From Rhynchopus sp. YZ270_cl-10 (taxonomy: Eukaryota; Euglenozoa; Diplonemea; Diplonemida; Diplonemidae), in assembly GCA_964035575.1 (NCBI GenBank), contig OZ037926.1, positions 372,001-436,000 on the forward strand: a DNA stretch of 64,000 bases, given 5' to 3'. The notes under the pieces are model-generated. The model was not told where the DNA came from. It worked only from the letters and a program-made list of their open reading frames with translations, and did not search any database. The translations under genes were made by a program, and so were the position numbers. Below are positions 11,134 through 22,764 of the stretch, piece by piece (within the stretch, counting starts at the first letter, position 1; each line of letters opens with the position of its first letter).

Positions 11134-11916
11134 CAGGCATTATGCTAACTCGGCCGGGTTCCTAAATGGGGGGAACGATGGAAAAAAAAAAAAATCAGAG
11201 GGCAAAAGGGGTCCCGAGCTTTCCCCCCGCAAAAGCGGTCGCTGCGCGCGCTTCGCGCGCCCGACTCCCTGTCAGTACAAGAAGATGAGGCTCTTTCTCC
11301 CCTCTGATGCACAAAATCGTGAAAGGCAGGTGGGGAGGGTGAATCACAAGCCGTAGTGGGTGTCAGCCTCTTATCAATAACCTCAGTATATCTATAAAAG
11401 AAGCGGCGGTCATGGCATCCAGTTCCTGGCGAAGCCACGGTACGCAACATTTCTAAAAAAATGTTGCCATAAACCGGCACTGTCGTTGGTAATTATCAAC
11501 AGTTACCGTAATTTTTACTTCCATATTTTGATAAAACGAAAGTTTCTGGCGAAGCCACGGTACGCAACATTTCAAGAAAATGCGCTTAAAATTGCACACT
11601 TTTACAGCCAAACTATGTCATGGGAAGGGTGGGCTGCAAGCTGCGCCGCAGGCGCACGGTACGCTACTTTTATTCTTTCGCCACGCTGCATGCTTCCTTT
11701 TCCTTCGGCGTTTGACCAATTCAGTCGCGTTCTGGTCTCCCACGGTGAGCCCTTGAGCCCAGGGTCTCTGCATCTGTGACACACCCCACAGTACAGTCCA
11801 TGGAACGATGGAACGATGCCACCTTTTTCCTAGGGGGAACGATGGAACGATGAAAAAAAAAAAAAAAAAAACGCCAAAAACAGGGAACGATGGAACGATG
11901 GTTAGCAAAATGCCTG
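11134..11916. mobile_element. MULE-like DNA transposon with 8-bp subterminal repeats
   Basis: Inverted ends CAGGCATTATGCTAAC and (right end, reversed) CAGGCATTTTGCTAAC, flanked by the identical 9-bp direct repeat CACATACAT (11125-11133 and 11917-11925). Nine-bp duplications point to Mutator-like elements. The 783-bp body has no transposase. Near both ends it carries GGAACGAT repeated with an 8-bp period (about 11167, 11802, 11829, 11883). A GC-rich palindrome GCGCGCTTCGCGCGC lies at ~11237. The region 11395-11790 is the block shared with the hAT-like element at 50088. Confidence 0.87.
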
Positions 11917-11951
11917 CACATACATGTAACAAAAAAAAAAAGAAGAAAAAA

Positions 11952-11983
11952 TCAGGAGATGCATGTGGATCACGCACACACAT
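11952..11983. repeat. Family H mini-hairpin
   Basis: GGAGATGCATGTGGATC, ACGCACACACATCT; directly past the MULE-like element. Confidence 0.6.
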
Positions 11984-12451
11984 CTGAAAAGAAAGCGAAG
12001 AAAAAAAAAAGAAAAACACAGTTTTTTTTTTTGTGAAATCCAAGAATTTTTTTTAAAGAATCACGGTAAGGCTGTTATGATGACGTACAAAAAAAAAGAA
12101 AAAAGAGATAAAGGACGTCGTTATTCCTGAGGGGGGAAAATACATCATGTATGGGATACACCCATATGAAAATAATAAGCTCAAAATAGAACACGACTTC
12201 AGGATATGGTAAAGAAGCAAAAAAGAACAGGGTCCTGGGAGATAATTCCGTTAGTTGCTCCGCAAAGCTGTTGTTGTGTGTATTCCCCCTCCTCCACTGA
12301 AGTACGGTATTTGGCTGTGGTGTCAAAAAAGAAGAAAAAAGAAAAGCAAAACTGGCACCATCAGTCGTTTCTATTTCCTATTGCCAGGAACTTCGTGTTA
12401 TTATTTTTTTTTTTTTCAAAAAAAAAAATCAAAAAATAATCAAGGTGTATT

Positions 12452-12490
12452 GTAAGATGATACTAAGCCTCTAAGAGTGCTTAGTCACTA
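12452..12490. repeat. Family A hairpin repeat
   Basis: GTAAGATGATACTAAGC, longer loop CTCTAAGAGT, then GCTTAGTCAC. The inner stem is perfect while the loop length has changed. Confidence 0.8.
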
Positions 12491-13079
12491 AAAAAAGTTT
12501 TTCAAAAAAAAAAGTGAATTTGGTAACGACACCAAAGCGGATGCAGGCACGTGGTCCAAAAAAAAGAAAAAAAAAAAATGTGGTGCAATTGGAGAAAAGA
12601 AAACTTGTAAGAGAGGGTAGATTAACGTGAAAAGGAAAAAAAAAGACACGTCACAACCCTCTGAGCAAGAGGACACGAAATAGCTGTAAAAAAAAAAAAG
12701 AAGAAAAACAGAGAAAAAATGTGAAATATTTTGTTACGCCTTCAGGAAGGCGCGCTGAATGGAGAAAAAAAGGCGGGGTTTTTTCGCCTCCGTTAATTCG
12801 CAAATTTTGGTGTGGTATGTTTTGTTTTTTTTTATTTGGATAGAATTCGATCGAGAGAAAAATTATAAAGACAAAAAATAGAACGTGAGAAGAGTGGCGG
12901 AGCCTCGGAGACGCAGCCACGTTTCTTCTTCTTATTTGTTTGTTTGTTTGTTTGTTTGTGTTTTTTTTTTTTTTGTATTTTTACTCAAAAAAATTTTCTG
13001 TTAAAATCTGGCCTTCTTGGTATATTTCATGCAAAGAAGGTTGAAGGTGAAGAGAAAAAAAAAAGAAAAAAGAAACTTT

Positions 13080-13127
13080 TATAAGATGAACCTAAACCTC
13101 TCCTCTCGTGTTGTTGAGTCACCTTGA
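13080..13127. repeat. Family A hairpin repeat
   Basis: TATAAGATGAACCTAAACC, expanded loop, then GAGTCACCTT. Outer stem kept, inner stem weakened. Confidence 0.7.
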
Positions 13128-13152
13128 AAAAAAAAAGGGGGGGGTCCAAAGT

Positions 13153-13227
13153 CCACCTGATTTTTACCCCGCATACGGCCCTATTCGGCCCTATACGCGC
13201 CTATACACGGAGTAAAAACCAGGTGGG
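13153..13227. repeat. Foldback with CCACCTG ends
   Basis: Left arm CCACCTGATTTTTACCCCG pairs with the right arm CGGAGTAAAAACCAGGTGG. The loop has tandem CGGCCCTAT units (TACGGCCCTATTCGGCCCTA). Non-coding. Confidence 0.65.
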
Positions 13228-13595
13228 GGTAGTTGTGAAAAAAAGGAAAGCTGCTTTAAGCATGAGTTTCGATATTGCACACACGCCTCTAACTGAAAAG
13301 AGAGAAAAAAAACATCAATTTCATGTACTTTCCATTTCGAAGAAGAGAAAGTATAAAAAAGGACGTTCAAAAAACGATAAAAAAGAAAAAGAAAATTGGG
13401 GGTGAAGGGCAAGAAAAAGACAATGCTTTTTTTTATATCACCGACGACCCCCAGATTATTCACTTTTTTTTTTTTTTTTGTACGGAAGGGAGTCGTCCAA
13501 CTTATTAACACAGGGTTTGATGACAGTATCTCCCAAATATGCTTTGGCAACCCTAAAAATAGGATACCGAATGTTTCTTGGATTACTGAAACGAA

Positions 13596-13734
13596 AAATA
13601 GTAGGTTCGGTAGGTAAGTAAAAGGAAAAAAGGTTTTTTCGTTGATTGCACAATCCTCCTGTTTGAGGGATGATTGGCGACCGTACCGGTAATACTATTT
13701 CCCCTTTAAAGCAAGCTTCGTAGGAATAAAGAGA
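13596..13734. repeat. Family F structured repeat
   Basis: AAATAGTAGGTTCGGTAGG, GTAAGTAAAAGG, TTCGTTGATTGCACAATCC, TGTTTGAGGGATGATTGGCG, ACCGTACCGGTAATACTATT, then CCTTTAAAGC and CTTCGTAGGAATAAA. See 25996. Confidence 0.78.
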
Positions 13735-13820
13735 AAAAAAAAAAAAACGGACCACAAAAAAAAAAAACCTTTTTGATGTGAGATGTTTGACGCACCCTTA
13801 TCAACACGCCAGCAGATGAA

Positions 13821-13872
13821 AGTGAAGTTGACAGTGCAAAACGCCTTTCTGGGACGCAAGGCACTCCACGGG
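13821..13872. repeat. Family B repeat
   Basis: AGTGAAGTTGACAGTGC, AAAACGCCTTTCTGGGACGC, AAGGCACTCCACGGG. Confidence 0.75.
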
Positions 13873-13956
13873 AAACAAAACGTCGTTGTGTGGACATCTT
13901 ACAAAACCTGAAGCCTTTCATTGGGGCACCAAAAAATCTAATTTCTGTGTTCTTTT

Positions 13957-14007
13957 TGATAAATTGTTGGAGTAGTGTAGTTGCCACAGTTTGTGCAAAT
14001 CTCCACC
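13957..14007 (-). mobile_element. Family C repeat, internal deletion
   Basis: Same head and tail as family C, but lacks the CAACACAACCCGAGG segment, which was removed precisely between two GTTGCC/TTGCC copies on the plus strand. Confidence 0.8.
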
Positions 14008-14470
14008 TTTTTTTTTTGTTGTCAAACGCCCTTATTACCTCCTCCACTTGGCGTCAGCGAATCCTTGTAAGGTTCAGTACAATGTGATGAACTACCCACA
14101 GTAAGATCCCACACCAAACAACGAGCGTTTTTTTATGCTTATTTTTATTTTTCAAAACAAAAGACAAAAAACACCCCCCCTCCTTCTCCCTTTTTTTCAA
14201 GAAACGTTCTACGCCATATTTTCTCTAAAGGGAACTCACCTCTCCCATTTTTATTTTTTTAAATAGAAAACTGCGCTGTTCCTTACCTTATTATTAAACC
14301 CTCCTTATCCCTTTAAAATTGGATACATCTAAAATTGCAAGAAAATCTACCCTTTGAAGCGGAGAAACAAAACAAAACAAATAATTTCATATACTTTCTT
14401 TTCTTAACCGAAATGAAAAGAAAGCAAAGAGGGTGCGACAAATGTACAAAACAAAAAAATTGTAGTTATC

Positions 14471-14524
14471 CACGCAGGCACCTCCGACTGACCCACTACG
14501 ATATGCTAGCCATGCTGAAAGCAC
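14471..14524. repeat. Family I repeat
   Basis: GCAGGCACCTCCGACTGACC, CACTACGATATGCTAGCC, ATGCTGAAAGCAC. Matches 53561-53612 at most positions. Confidence 0.65.
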
Positions 14525-15991
14525 AATACCTTTCACAATACTTTAACTTTCCGTGTTTCAAAGAGAAAATTCCCACAAGGACGCCACTTTTTTTTTTCTC
14601 TCCCTCTTTTTTTTCTTGCTAAAATCCGCTATCTCTATCTCTTCGTTTAAAAAGTTCTATACAGGGTTTGACTCTGTTGCTCTGACGATAAAATATATGT
14701 ATCCAACAAGACGGGAAGAGGGTGGGTGGGTAGTTTAAGCACGCTAGGTTCGGAAAAGGAGTTTCTAAAATAAAATAAAAAATCTCGGGAACGGAGGTGA
14801 CGGGAGGGAGGGACTGGGTTTTGGGGTTTGAAAATGGGTTTTACTTCGTTGTAATAGCGCTCACCAGAGAATGAGCTCCACTTTTTTTTTGTTGTTTTTT
14901 TTTTTCTTCTTTTTTTCGGGGTGTTTGTTCTTGTTTGTCTCCTCTGTTAGGGTTTAGAGTGTGTGCGAAGCCATGTTATTGGCAATGAAAAACAGAGTTG
15001 GTGAACTAAAAGGGGAGAGAAAAAAAAGGGGGAGAAAATGTGTGAATTGCAAGGCAGTGACTTTTTTTTTTTTTTTTTTTGCAGAACAGAAATACACACA
15101 ATATCTGTTAGGGGAGAGAGGGAGAGAGGGAGAGGGTAGCGAAGAAGGAGTAGTGGTGGGGGAAACTTTTTTTTTTTCTCTGCTTTTTGTTCTCTATTTG
15201 CTGTCGTTTTTTGTTTGTTGGGGGAAAAAAAAAAATGCCCTTTTTTTTTCCCCCCTCATTCTTTTTTCTGCCAAGAAATTACCTGGGTATGACTGTCATT
15301 GCGCGGAAAATAAAAGAGTTTTAATTCTCGCTTTTTAACGTTGCAGAGCAGGCCTGATGGCGCTCTGTCACGGCAATTGCACAATAAAATAAAAATTAGT
15401 CACACCACAGTTAAAATCTTTGAAAAGAAGAAGAAGTAGGGTAAGTGAAGCTTGCAGATTTGCGAGCTGTACTAATCTATTCTCCAAATTCTCAAGCAAA
15501 ATATAAAAAAGGAGGGGGGAAACAAAAGAACGCCCAACAAACAAAAAAAAATCAACAAAAAGAATTGGGAGGGGGTGTAAGGTTTGGCAAAAGCAGGGTT
15601 TGTAAACGCGGTTGGCAAAAAAAAAAAATCAAAAGTGAAAAATAGGGTAGAAAACGTTACTATTGGTAAGGGAAGAAAGGGGGGGTATATTTTTGCAAGC
15701 TAATAAAAGAAGGGGAAAAAAATGAAGAAAACCACTGAATCTCGGTCAATCTGAAGGGGAGAAATACAAAAAAAAACAAAAAGGGCCATTCCTTACCAGA
15801 TACAACAGAAGAAAAAATGGACCTCCCGGACTTGGGCCCATCTCAAAAAAACCAAGAAAACTGTGAAAGAATAGTTGGTAATATGGCAAGAAGCCTTTTT
15901 TTATGCGTTAGCCATCCATCTTGACAGTGTTGACACATGATGTGTGATGCATCAAATGGCTGTTTTGGTTTATTTTTGAAAAAAAAAAATA

Positions 15992-16050
15992 ATATTGGAG
16001 TAGTGTAGTTGCCTCGGTTGTGTTGGATACCGTTTGTACAATCACCACTT
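15992..16050 (-). mobile_element. Family C repeat
   Basis: Plus strand reads TTGGAGTAGTGTAGTTGCC, TCGGTTGTGTTGGATACC, GTTTGTACAATCACCACTT; tail replaced by an A/T run. Confidence 0.75.
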
Positions 16051-16301
16051 TAAATTTTTTTTCCCTCTCTATTGCGTCTGGTAAGGAATGCGACAAAAAA
16101 AAAAAAGAATCCAAAAAAAGATAAATAATCAACATTTTTTTTTTATCTTTCTTCTCAAACGAGAGAAAGCTTAACTCGGATGTGGATGAGGTATTTTGTT
16201 TTTTTTTTATACCTCTAATTGACAGAATTTTCCTCCATTTGAGAATTGAAAAATGGAATAAGTGCATTCCAAGAGAGAGGACAAAGTGACAGTAAAGTTT
16301 G

Positions 16302-16343
16302 GTAATGTGATCCTAAGCCTCTCGTGCTTTTTAGTCACCTTTA
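16302..16343. repeat. Family A hairpin repeat
   Basis: GTAATGTGATCCTAAGCC, CTCGTGCTTTTTAG, TCACCTTT. Preceded by a B-like and followed by a B repeat at 16396. Confidence 0.75.
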
Positions 16344-16395
16344 AATAAAGAATTAAACAGAAGAATTTGGCAGTAATGAGAAATATAAAAAAAAA

Positions 16396-16432
16396 ACGTG
16401 CAAACGCCTCACCGAATACGGCGGACGCAGAC
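16396..16432. repeat. Family B repeat, 5' part
   Basis: CGTGCAAACGCCTCACCG, AATACGGCGGACGCAGAC. The right end is lost. Confidence 0.65.
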
Positions 16433-16720
16433 ATTTGTACTTTCTCAAAGACAATGTGGAAGAATAAATAATAAAAACAGCAAAATTCCCGCGAGGGAGG
16501 AGAGAATGTAAACATTTTTTTTTTTGAGCGTCGCGAATCTGGAAAGAAGATGTAGTTTCGATTGTGTTTTTTTTATCCAATAATGCCCTGTTTATTACCA
16601 TTTCAGGCAGGAAGAGAAAAAAAAACCCCCCAAAAGAAACACAGCTTTTTGAAGTAATTCAAAACTCAAACCTATTGCTGTTCCAATACAGAAGAAGAAG
16701 AAGATTTTTGTATTTGTTTT

Positions 16721-16790
16721 TTGATAAATTGTTTGGAGTAGTAGTAGTTGCCTCGGGTTGTGTTGTCACAGTTTGTGCAAATCTCCACTT
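16721..16790 (-). mobile_element. Family C repeat
   Basis: Plus strand TTGATAAATTGTTTGGAGTA, GTAGTAGTTGCCTCGGG, TTGTCACAGTTTGTGCAAAT. Confidence 0.82.
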
Positions 16791-17248
16791 TGTTTTTTTT
16801 GTTTTTTTTGTTGTTGTCATTCTCACAATTTCCATTGTAATCAGGGGCGCGTAAGTTGCGAAATCTCAACGCCTTCTGTGGAAAAGAGCTGTGATCAAAG
16901 ACATAATTGATGGTACAAACCTTGAGAGAAATGAGAAAAATAATAAAAAAGTGCAAATGCCTCAAAAAAATCGTTGAAAAAACAAAACACAAATGAAAGA
17001 ATAACGGCAAAATGCAGGTTTTTTTGTTTGTTTTTTTTTGTAAGAATCCTTTTAAACTGAAATAGAACAAATAAAGGCAAACGCAAAGAAAATCCGCTTT
17101 TACCAAACGAAGTTCTTTTCCTCCCACCTTTTTTGATTCTGTTGAGCGACAACGCGGCGATGTTGTTTTTTTTCGGGGGGAAAAAACACCGGGTTAAAAT
17201 AGGTCATGCGGAAGAGGGTCATTTTGTGTATTTTGCATTTTTTTTTTT

Positions 17249-17296
17249 GAAAACTTGGTTGTATTAGTGTAGACACCCGAGGATGAACTCCACTAT
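17249..17296 (-). mobile_element. Family D repeat
   Basis: Plus strand TGAAAACTTGGTTGTATTAG, TGTAGACACCCGAGGATG, AACTCCACTAT. Confidence 0.78.
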
Positions 17297-17702
17297 CAGC
17301 ATTTTTTTTTTTTTTTGGGGAGGAATATTGTAGACTCTAATGGACCCTAACTGCTCTGATTTTGTATCACAAATCAGGCAGAAGGTCGTTTTTTTCGCTG
17401 CTACAAAAAAAAAAAAAAAAATGGGAGCTAGAAAGCCACCCCAGCAACGGTTTATCTTTTTTGTACATTTTTTTTTGGTTAAATAACTTATACTTATGAG
17501 CAAGGGAAGGCTGTTTTTCGACTGTGGAAAATTCCACGACATCTAACAGTGGCGAAGAAGAAAAAAAGAAAAAAAGCTTGGCTGGTATAAAGTGTATGGG
17601 CAAACTGAGTTAGTATCTGAACTGACAAAAAATAGAAGGGAAAAGATGGCGTTTTTCTCAAAAAAAAAAAAAAAAAGGGGGGGGAAATATGACTTTGTTT
17701 TT

Positions 17703-17752
17703 TGAAATCTTGGTTGTATTAGTGTAGCCACCCTAGAGTGTGCTCCACTATA
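17703..17752 (-). mobile_element. Family D repeat, best copy
   Basis: Minus sense: ATAGTGGAGCACACTCTAGG, GTGGCTACACTAATACAACC, AAGATTTC, A-run. AGTGGAG at the head and CTACACTA-T-CAAC near the tail are the same as in family C, while the middle differs, so C and D look like two branches of one small family. Confidence 0.83.
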
Positions 17753-17763
17753 GCCTATAGTTT

Positions 17764-17835
17764 TGTTGATAAATTGTTGTTGAGTAGTGTAGTTGCCTCG
17801 GGTTGTGTTGCCACAGTTTGTGCAACTCCAACTCC
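17764..17835 (-). mobile_element. Family C repeat next to a family D copy
   Basis: Plus strand TTGATAAATTGTTGTTGAGT, AGTGTAGTTGCCTCGGG, GCCACAGTTTGTGCAAC. Starts 12 bp after the D copy ending at 17752. Confidence 0.82.
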
Positions 17836-18155
17836 AACTACATTTTTTTAGTATATAACTTTGCAACTCTATCCTGTGGTTCATGCACCCTGACGAAGCA
17901 GAAACTAGATGAAGCGGTTCTTTTTGTTAAGTGTCCAACCTCAAAGGCTTGACAAAAAAGACGTATAGAAAAGTTTTATAAGATCCTCTCTGTGCTTGAT
18001 CACTTTAGAAAAGAACGCCCTCAGTTTTCTTTTCGCAAAAGCTTTGGTAGATTTATGTAATCTAGGTAATCACCGTGCGAATCAAAGAGGGCTTTCTTTC
18101 CGCCTTAAACAAGCCATATTTTCAAAAAAAAAAAAATCTATTCACAACACACAAA

Positions 18156-18239
18156 GGAAGGCTCGTTTTTTTCGTTCATTATTACAAAGGGAAGGGGAGC
18201 CTTCCCAAAGTAACAATAAATGGAAAAACGAGCTCTTCC
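18156..18239. mobile_element. Short relative of the GGAAGGCTCG foldback
   Basis: Left arm GGAAGGCTCGTTTTTTTCG and right arm CGAGCTCTTCC with GTAACAATAAATGG, matching the arms of the element at 20098-20340 but with a 30-bp interior. Looks like an internally deleted copy. Confidence 0.65.
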
Positions 18240-18375
18240 CACCAACCAAAAACAGAAACCTTTCAGAATGACGAAAAACTTTTTTTTGTGCGACAAACAT
18301 GAACAAATGAGTCAAAATTAATCACACAACAAAAAAAAATGCATACATTTTGAAAAAAAAAAAAACTTTTGGTAC

Positions 18376-18414
18376 GCAAAGATGATTCTAAGCCTCTCCT
18401 TGCTTGGTCACCTA
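18376..18414. repeat. Family A hairpin repeat
   Basis: CAAAGATGATTCTAAGCC, loop CTCCTT, GCTTGGTCACCT. The A-to-G change in GCTTGG leaves a pairable stem. Confidence 0.8.
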
Positions 18415-19187
18415 ATGTAGAACATATTAGTTAACACATATTTGAAAAGAAAGAAAAAAATCTAGTACAAAATAATCAAAACAGAAGGGAGTAAGGGACA
18501 CCTACCACTATTTATGTGTCTAGAGGTTCTTCTTTTCTTACGAGGGCCACCGGCTACTACGATAGTTAGTTGAAATTTTGTCTTTTCCAACAACCTTCCT
18601 TCAACCCTCGATTATGGTCACAACCCTATAGGGTAAGGTAAGGCATTTGTATTGAAATCGATCTTCGTGACACCCCGTTTTTTCCTTCAATTTTTTTTTT
18701 TAAATTTTCTTGCAGAATTTAATGGATAAAGGATAGAATGGAAAAAGAACCGACAGCGTGTATACTTCCTTTTTGCGGAGCAAAAACACTGTGGAACTTG
18801 AAACAAATAAATAATAAGGCATAGTTGAGCGGAAAAATAAAGCTACACTAAAAAAAGGCGGGTATTTTTTTTTTTTTTTGTTAGGAAATAATATACAGAT
18901 GAGACTCAAGGGTTCTCTTTGTTTTGCAGGGGTTTTTTTTTGTTTTTGTTCTCAATCGACCATCACGTTGTCCGAAGAATGGAGGTTCGGTCTTTTTCAA
19001 AGGTATAGATGTATAACATCCTCTCCCTTTTTGCCTGCTAAAGAGTCGAGCAATTATTTTGTTATTTTTTGAAAGAAAATAAACTGACATTTTCTCTTCG
19101 TTTTTTTGAAGCACACCAACCACCCCCCGCTTTCTTCCAAAGGGAGGGGGGGTAAAAATGTCTTCAAAAAAAATAAAGAAAAGTTTA

Positions 19188-19228
19188 TTAGATGAATCTA
19201 AGCCCCTCTCTATGCTTAGTCACCTTGA
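19188..19228. repeat. Family A hairpin repeat
   Basis: TTAGATGAATCTAAGCCC, loop CTCTCTAT, GCTTAGTCACCTT. Confidence 0.82.
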
Positions 19229-19918
19229 TCACATTCGTTATCAATAAATGAGAAGAAAAAAATGGGGGAGTTCTACCTGTGATGAGTATATAAAAGACAG
19301 TAATGAAAGGTGTTGCCGAAGAACAAAAGATGAAGAAAAAAAACAAAACGCGCTCATAATACGGATGGTAGAGGTAAATTCTGTTACGCTTCTGTAGAGA
19401 TACAATGTCATCTGACTGGTGTTCCTGAAAGCCCTGTCAAGGACATCTCAAGCACAAAATGTCAATATAGGCCCCCTCGGAACACCATGGACTGGATAAT
19501 GACAAAAAAAAAAAAAGGGAAACAGCGGGGTACTAAAGTGTCCATCCTAACTTGGTCAAACCTCCACGTCGCCTTCATCCCTTTCGTTCCATTCTAAAAT
19601 AATAATGAAAATAACAACTTCGGTTGTGGTATTCTGTGATAAAAACAAATTGATGCAAAATGTATGGGGGGTTCGGAGAAGGGGGAAAAGAGAGAGAGAA
19701 AAAAGCTTCACAAAAGATGACACTACCCTTGTTTGTAGTAATGCAGTCACCTACAAAAAGAAGATAATCTGTAAGACATCTTGACGCCTTCAAGAAAAGA
19801 CGTTTTTGAAAGGTGGGTATGCATCCCCTCGTCCACGTGTCTTTCAAAATATTTTTTCTTTTTTTGTTATAGAGCATTCTCAGCGTCTCTTTGCTTATCA
19901 CTTTGAAAGGAAAATAAA

Positions 19919-19976
19919 GTGAAGTTGATAAGTGCAAAAACGCCACTTGGGACGCAAGGTACTGACACTCCGCGGG
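19919..19976. repeat. Family B repeat
   Basis: GTGAAGTTGATAAGTGC, AAAAACGCCACTTGGGACGC, AAGGTACTGACACTCCGCGG. Confidence 0.78.
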
Positions 19977-20097
19977 GGGGGAAGGAACAGGACACAAATG
20001 CGGTACATTCTCACACAGATATTTACGAGATTCAGTTTCTTCAACTCATGGTTTTCAGTGTGTTTTTTTTTTGGGGGGAGTCGGGGGTCGGGGGAAG

Positions 20098-20340
20098 GTT
20101 TTCCCTTTCGGGAAGGCTCGTTTTTTTCCATTTATTGTTACTTTTGGTGTATTCCGGGGTATCGGAAAATACAAATTTTCATTTCATTTCATAACTTCAC
20201 AAAAACATGGCATATACTGCTATGTTGTGAAAAGTTGCGAAAAGTTGTGAAAGATGTGTGAAGTCCCATACCCCCGGAACACACCAACTTTGTAACAGAA
20301 ATGGGGAAAAAAAAAACGAGCCTTCCCAAAAGGGAAACCT
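20098..20340. mobile_element. Foldback element with GGAAGGCTCG arms
   Basis: Arms of about 45 bp: GGTTTTCCCTTTCGGGAAGG then CTCG on the left pair with CGAG then CCTTCCCAAAAGGGAAACC on the right; inside them GGTGTATTCCGGGGTAT pairs approximately with ATACCCCCGGAACACACC. The loop carries TTGTGAAAAGTTGCGAAAAG repeats. A smaller relative lies at 18156-18239. Confidence 0.75.
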
Positions 20341-20810
20341 TTTGGAGAAGTAAGCTTGCAAAAATATATAAAAAAAACGAAGTGATGAGAGGGGAATGAA
20401 AAGGGGAATGAAACATGTGGTGGCCAAAAAAAAAGGGGGTCACCAGTAAACGTGAAATTGAAGGGTAAAAAGGAAAAAGGGGGAAGGGGGTTCGGGTTGT
20501 GTGCATTTTTTTTGGGGTTGGGGGTGAGGGGGAGGGGAGAAACGGTTGTGCGACAAACACAAGCAGTATTCTATGTCTGAGGATCAAGGGGGTAAAGGTG
20601 GTGAACACATCGAAGAAGAAAAAGAAAGGGGGTATCAAAAGAGGGGGTAAAAATAATGGTTTCAACAAAAAAGGATGGTTAAAAGAAAGTTCTGCCTCAA
20701 GAAACTGTCCGCCCAAGAAAAATTCCTCCGAAAATAAATTCCGGCATCGATTTCAATCCCGCCTTTTAGGCGCACCATTTCTTTACAATAACAACAACAA
20801 CAAAAAAAGC

Positions 20811-20840
20811 TTATAAGATGATCCTAAATAGTCACCTTAG
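20811..20840. repeat. Family A repeat, inner hairpin lost
   Basis: TTATAAGATGATCCTAAATA then GTCACCTTAG: outer arms and leader intact, inner stem-loop reduced. A similar reduced form is at 22133-22163. Confidence 0.65.
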
Positions 20841-21624
20841 TCAGCTTTATAAAAAAAAAAAATCAACGAAATGAGTGTTTTTTTTCACTATCTGATTGCT
20901 TACCATTTAAAACACGGGAATACCCGGTACTCGGCACCGTGTGCATTTTTCATGAGTTAAACTGGAAGAAAAGGGACCATAAAAAAGACCTTCTGAAAAA
21001 AACCAAATAAAAACCCCTCTTCTTAGCTATTCTTCTAAATTGTAAAAAAAATTTGTAAAAAAAAAAAAAATTCTTCTTGTGATGATGGTGGTGAGTCCTC
21101 TTACGGACGAAGGCGCCAAAAGGAGAAGAGGGGGAATGGGCCGTCACCATGTCACAAAATATCAGAAAAAAAAAATTCCTTCCGATTTTTCATCTTCAGA
21201 TGTGGGGAAAATAGGGAGAGGGGTGGGCACTTTAAAAAAAGGGGGGAGAATAGGCTCATACACTTTCAAATTAGTTTTTTCAAAAAAAGAAAGTTGAAAA
21301 ATGTGTACAAGACCTACGGACGAAATCCAGAACAACAAAAAAAAAGTATAACCTTGTTGTGGGTTTGGGGTCAACTAAACCATCCTTTTTTTGAAAATTC
21401 AGAACAAGACAAGCGAAGAAAAAAAAAACACCTAGGGGGGAAGGTAACCAACGAGAAGATGAAATAAGATGGCAGGGGAGTGGGAAAATGGGGTAAAAAA
21501 AGGGTTAAAAAAAAAAGACGGGAAATCCACTTCACCGCGGGTATAAAATAAAATGTAGATATTTTCCTCTCTGAAACCCAAGAATAAAGAGATCGCTCAG
21601 AAAAATTTGAAAAAAAAAAAAAGT

Positions 21625-21714
21625 AGAGTGTACCTTGGTGCATGACCAGCTGTACCGGGAGTGGACCCCCTCAACCATACAGTTCCTACATCCATTTCGT
21701 GGTTTACATTCTGA
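21625..21714. repeat. Family E repeat, left palindrome truncated
   Basis: AGAGTGTACCTTGGTGCATG, ACCAGCTGTACCGGGAGTGG, ACCCCCTCAACCATACAG, TCCATTTCGTGGTTTAC. A fragment of the left arm (AATACAACAGCCCGCAACGT) lies at 21828. Confidence 0.78.
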
Positions 21715-22261
21715 TAAATGGAATGAACACTAGTTCATCCTCCTGAACAAAGTTTTTCTTTGAAAAGCGTTCTCGCAAAATAAAAAAAAAATCTGGATTC
21801 TACGGAAGAAGGGGTTTACTTGAAATACAACAGCCCGCAACGTGACAATGTAATCAAGAAAGAATAAAAGCTATATTACCCGGAAGATATTTGAAATTCA
21901 AAAAAAAGTCGGTGAAGCGGACGGGGGGGAAGAAAAAGGTAGAAGAAATAGGGATTCTTTTTTGGGGGCGAAAAGGGGGAAAAGGGACACGGGTATCCAG
22001 TAGGAGGAGTGGAGGGGTTCCAAAAAAAGGGGGGATATAATGGGAAGGAGATTGGAAAAAGAAAAGACATTCCTTCAGAATAAAAAGCTTTCTAAAAGAA
22101 GAAAATGAATGCGCATCACTGTACACATCCAACCGTAAGATGACCTGCTGGAGTCACCTTATAAGAAGAGGGAAGAAGAAGAGAGAAGAAATTTGACTGA
22201 TGGCGTAACACCACCTAAATACCTTGACGTGGGGGTGAGAGTTTAAATTAGTTTTTTTTTC

Positions 22262-22308
22262 TGATAACTTGGTTGTATTGGTAGCCACCCTAGAGTGTGC
22301 TCCACTAT
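22262..22308 (-). mobile_element. Family D repeat
   Basis: Plus strand TGATAACTTGGTTGTATTGG, TAGCCACCCTAGAGTG, TGCTCCACTAT. A divergent relative (TGTATTAGTGCAAAGACACC, GAGCTGCACTATAC) lies at 7323-7366. Confidence 0.78.
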
Positions 22309-22411
22309 TTTTTTTTTCAGATACTTTCATATCAAGAGAAAGTACAAAATCACGTTCTATACCTAATAGATCCAATTTTTTTTGCTGCAAAAACAAAAAT
22401 GTAATAAAAAA

Positions 22412-22527
22412 GAAATAGTAACTCTGATACGTCGGAAAAAAGGTTTTTTTTTTTTTTTTCGTTGATTGCTCAATTACCCTGTTGGAAGGAGGGGTGATTT
22501 GGCGACCGTATCGGAGGAACTATTTCT
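22412..22527. repeat. Family F structured repeat
   Basis: AAATAGTAACTCTGATACG, T-run, CGTTGATTGCTCAATTACCC, GTTGGAAGGAGGGGTGATTT, GGCGACCGTATCGGAGGAAC, TATTTC. Confidence 0.8.
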
Positions 22528-22618
22528 TGCTGTTTCCGTGCATAAATTGGTACTTTTTTTTATAGTATATTGGTTTCTAACATTAACCCTGTGTCTTGTC
22601 TTAGGAATTTAAAAAAGA

Positions 22619-22650
22619 GTTGAAAACGTGCTAAAAACGCAGCTCGGTCG
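22619..22650. repeat. Family G repeat
   Basis: Second copy of the motif at 2983, differing by extra A residues and one A-to-G change. Confidence 0.6.
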
Positions 22651-22764
22651 GGGAAAAAATATGAACGTGCCCTATTATGCACACCCATATTGTAAAATAG
22701 CTTTTGTAATATCAAAACAGGGGGTGTCTTGGGTTACAAAAAATAAAATAAGATTTTAATAAAG

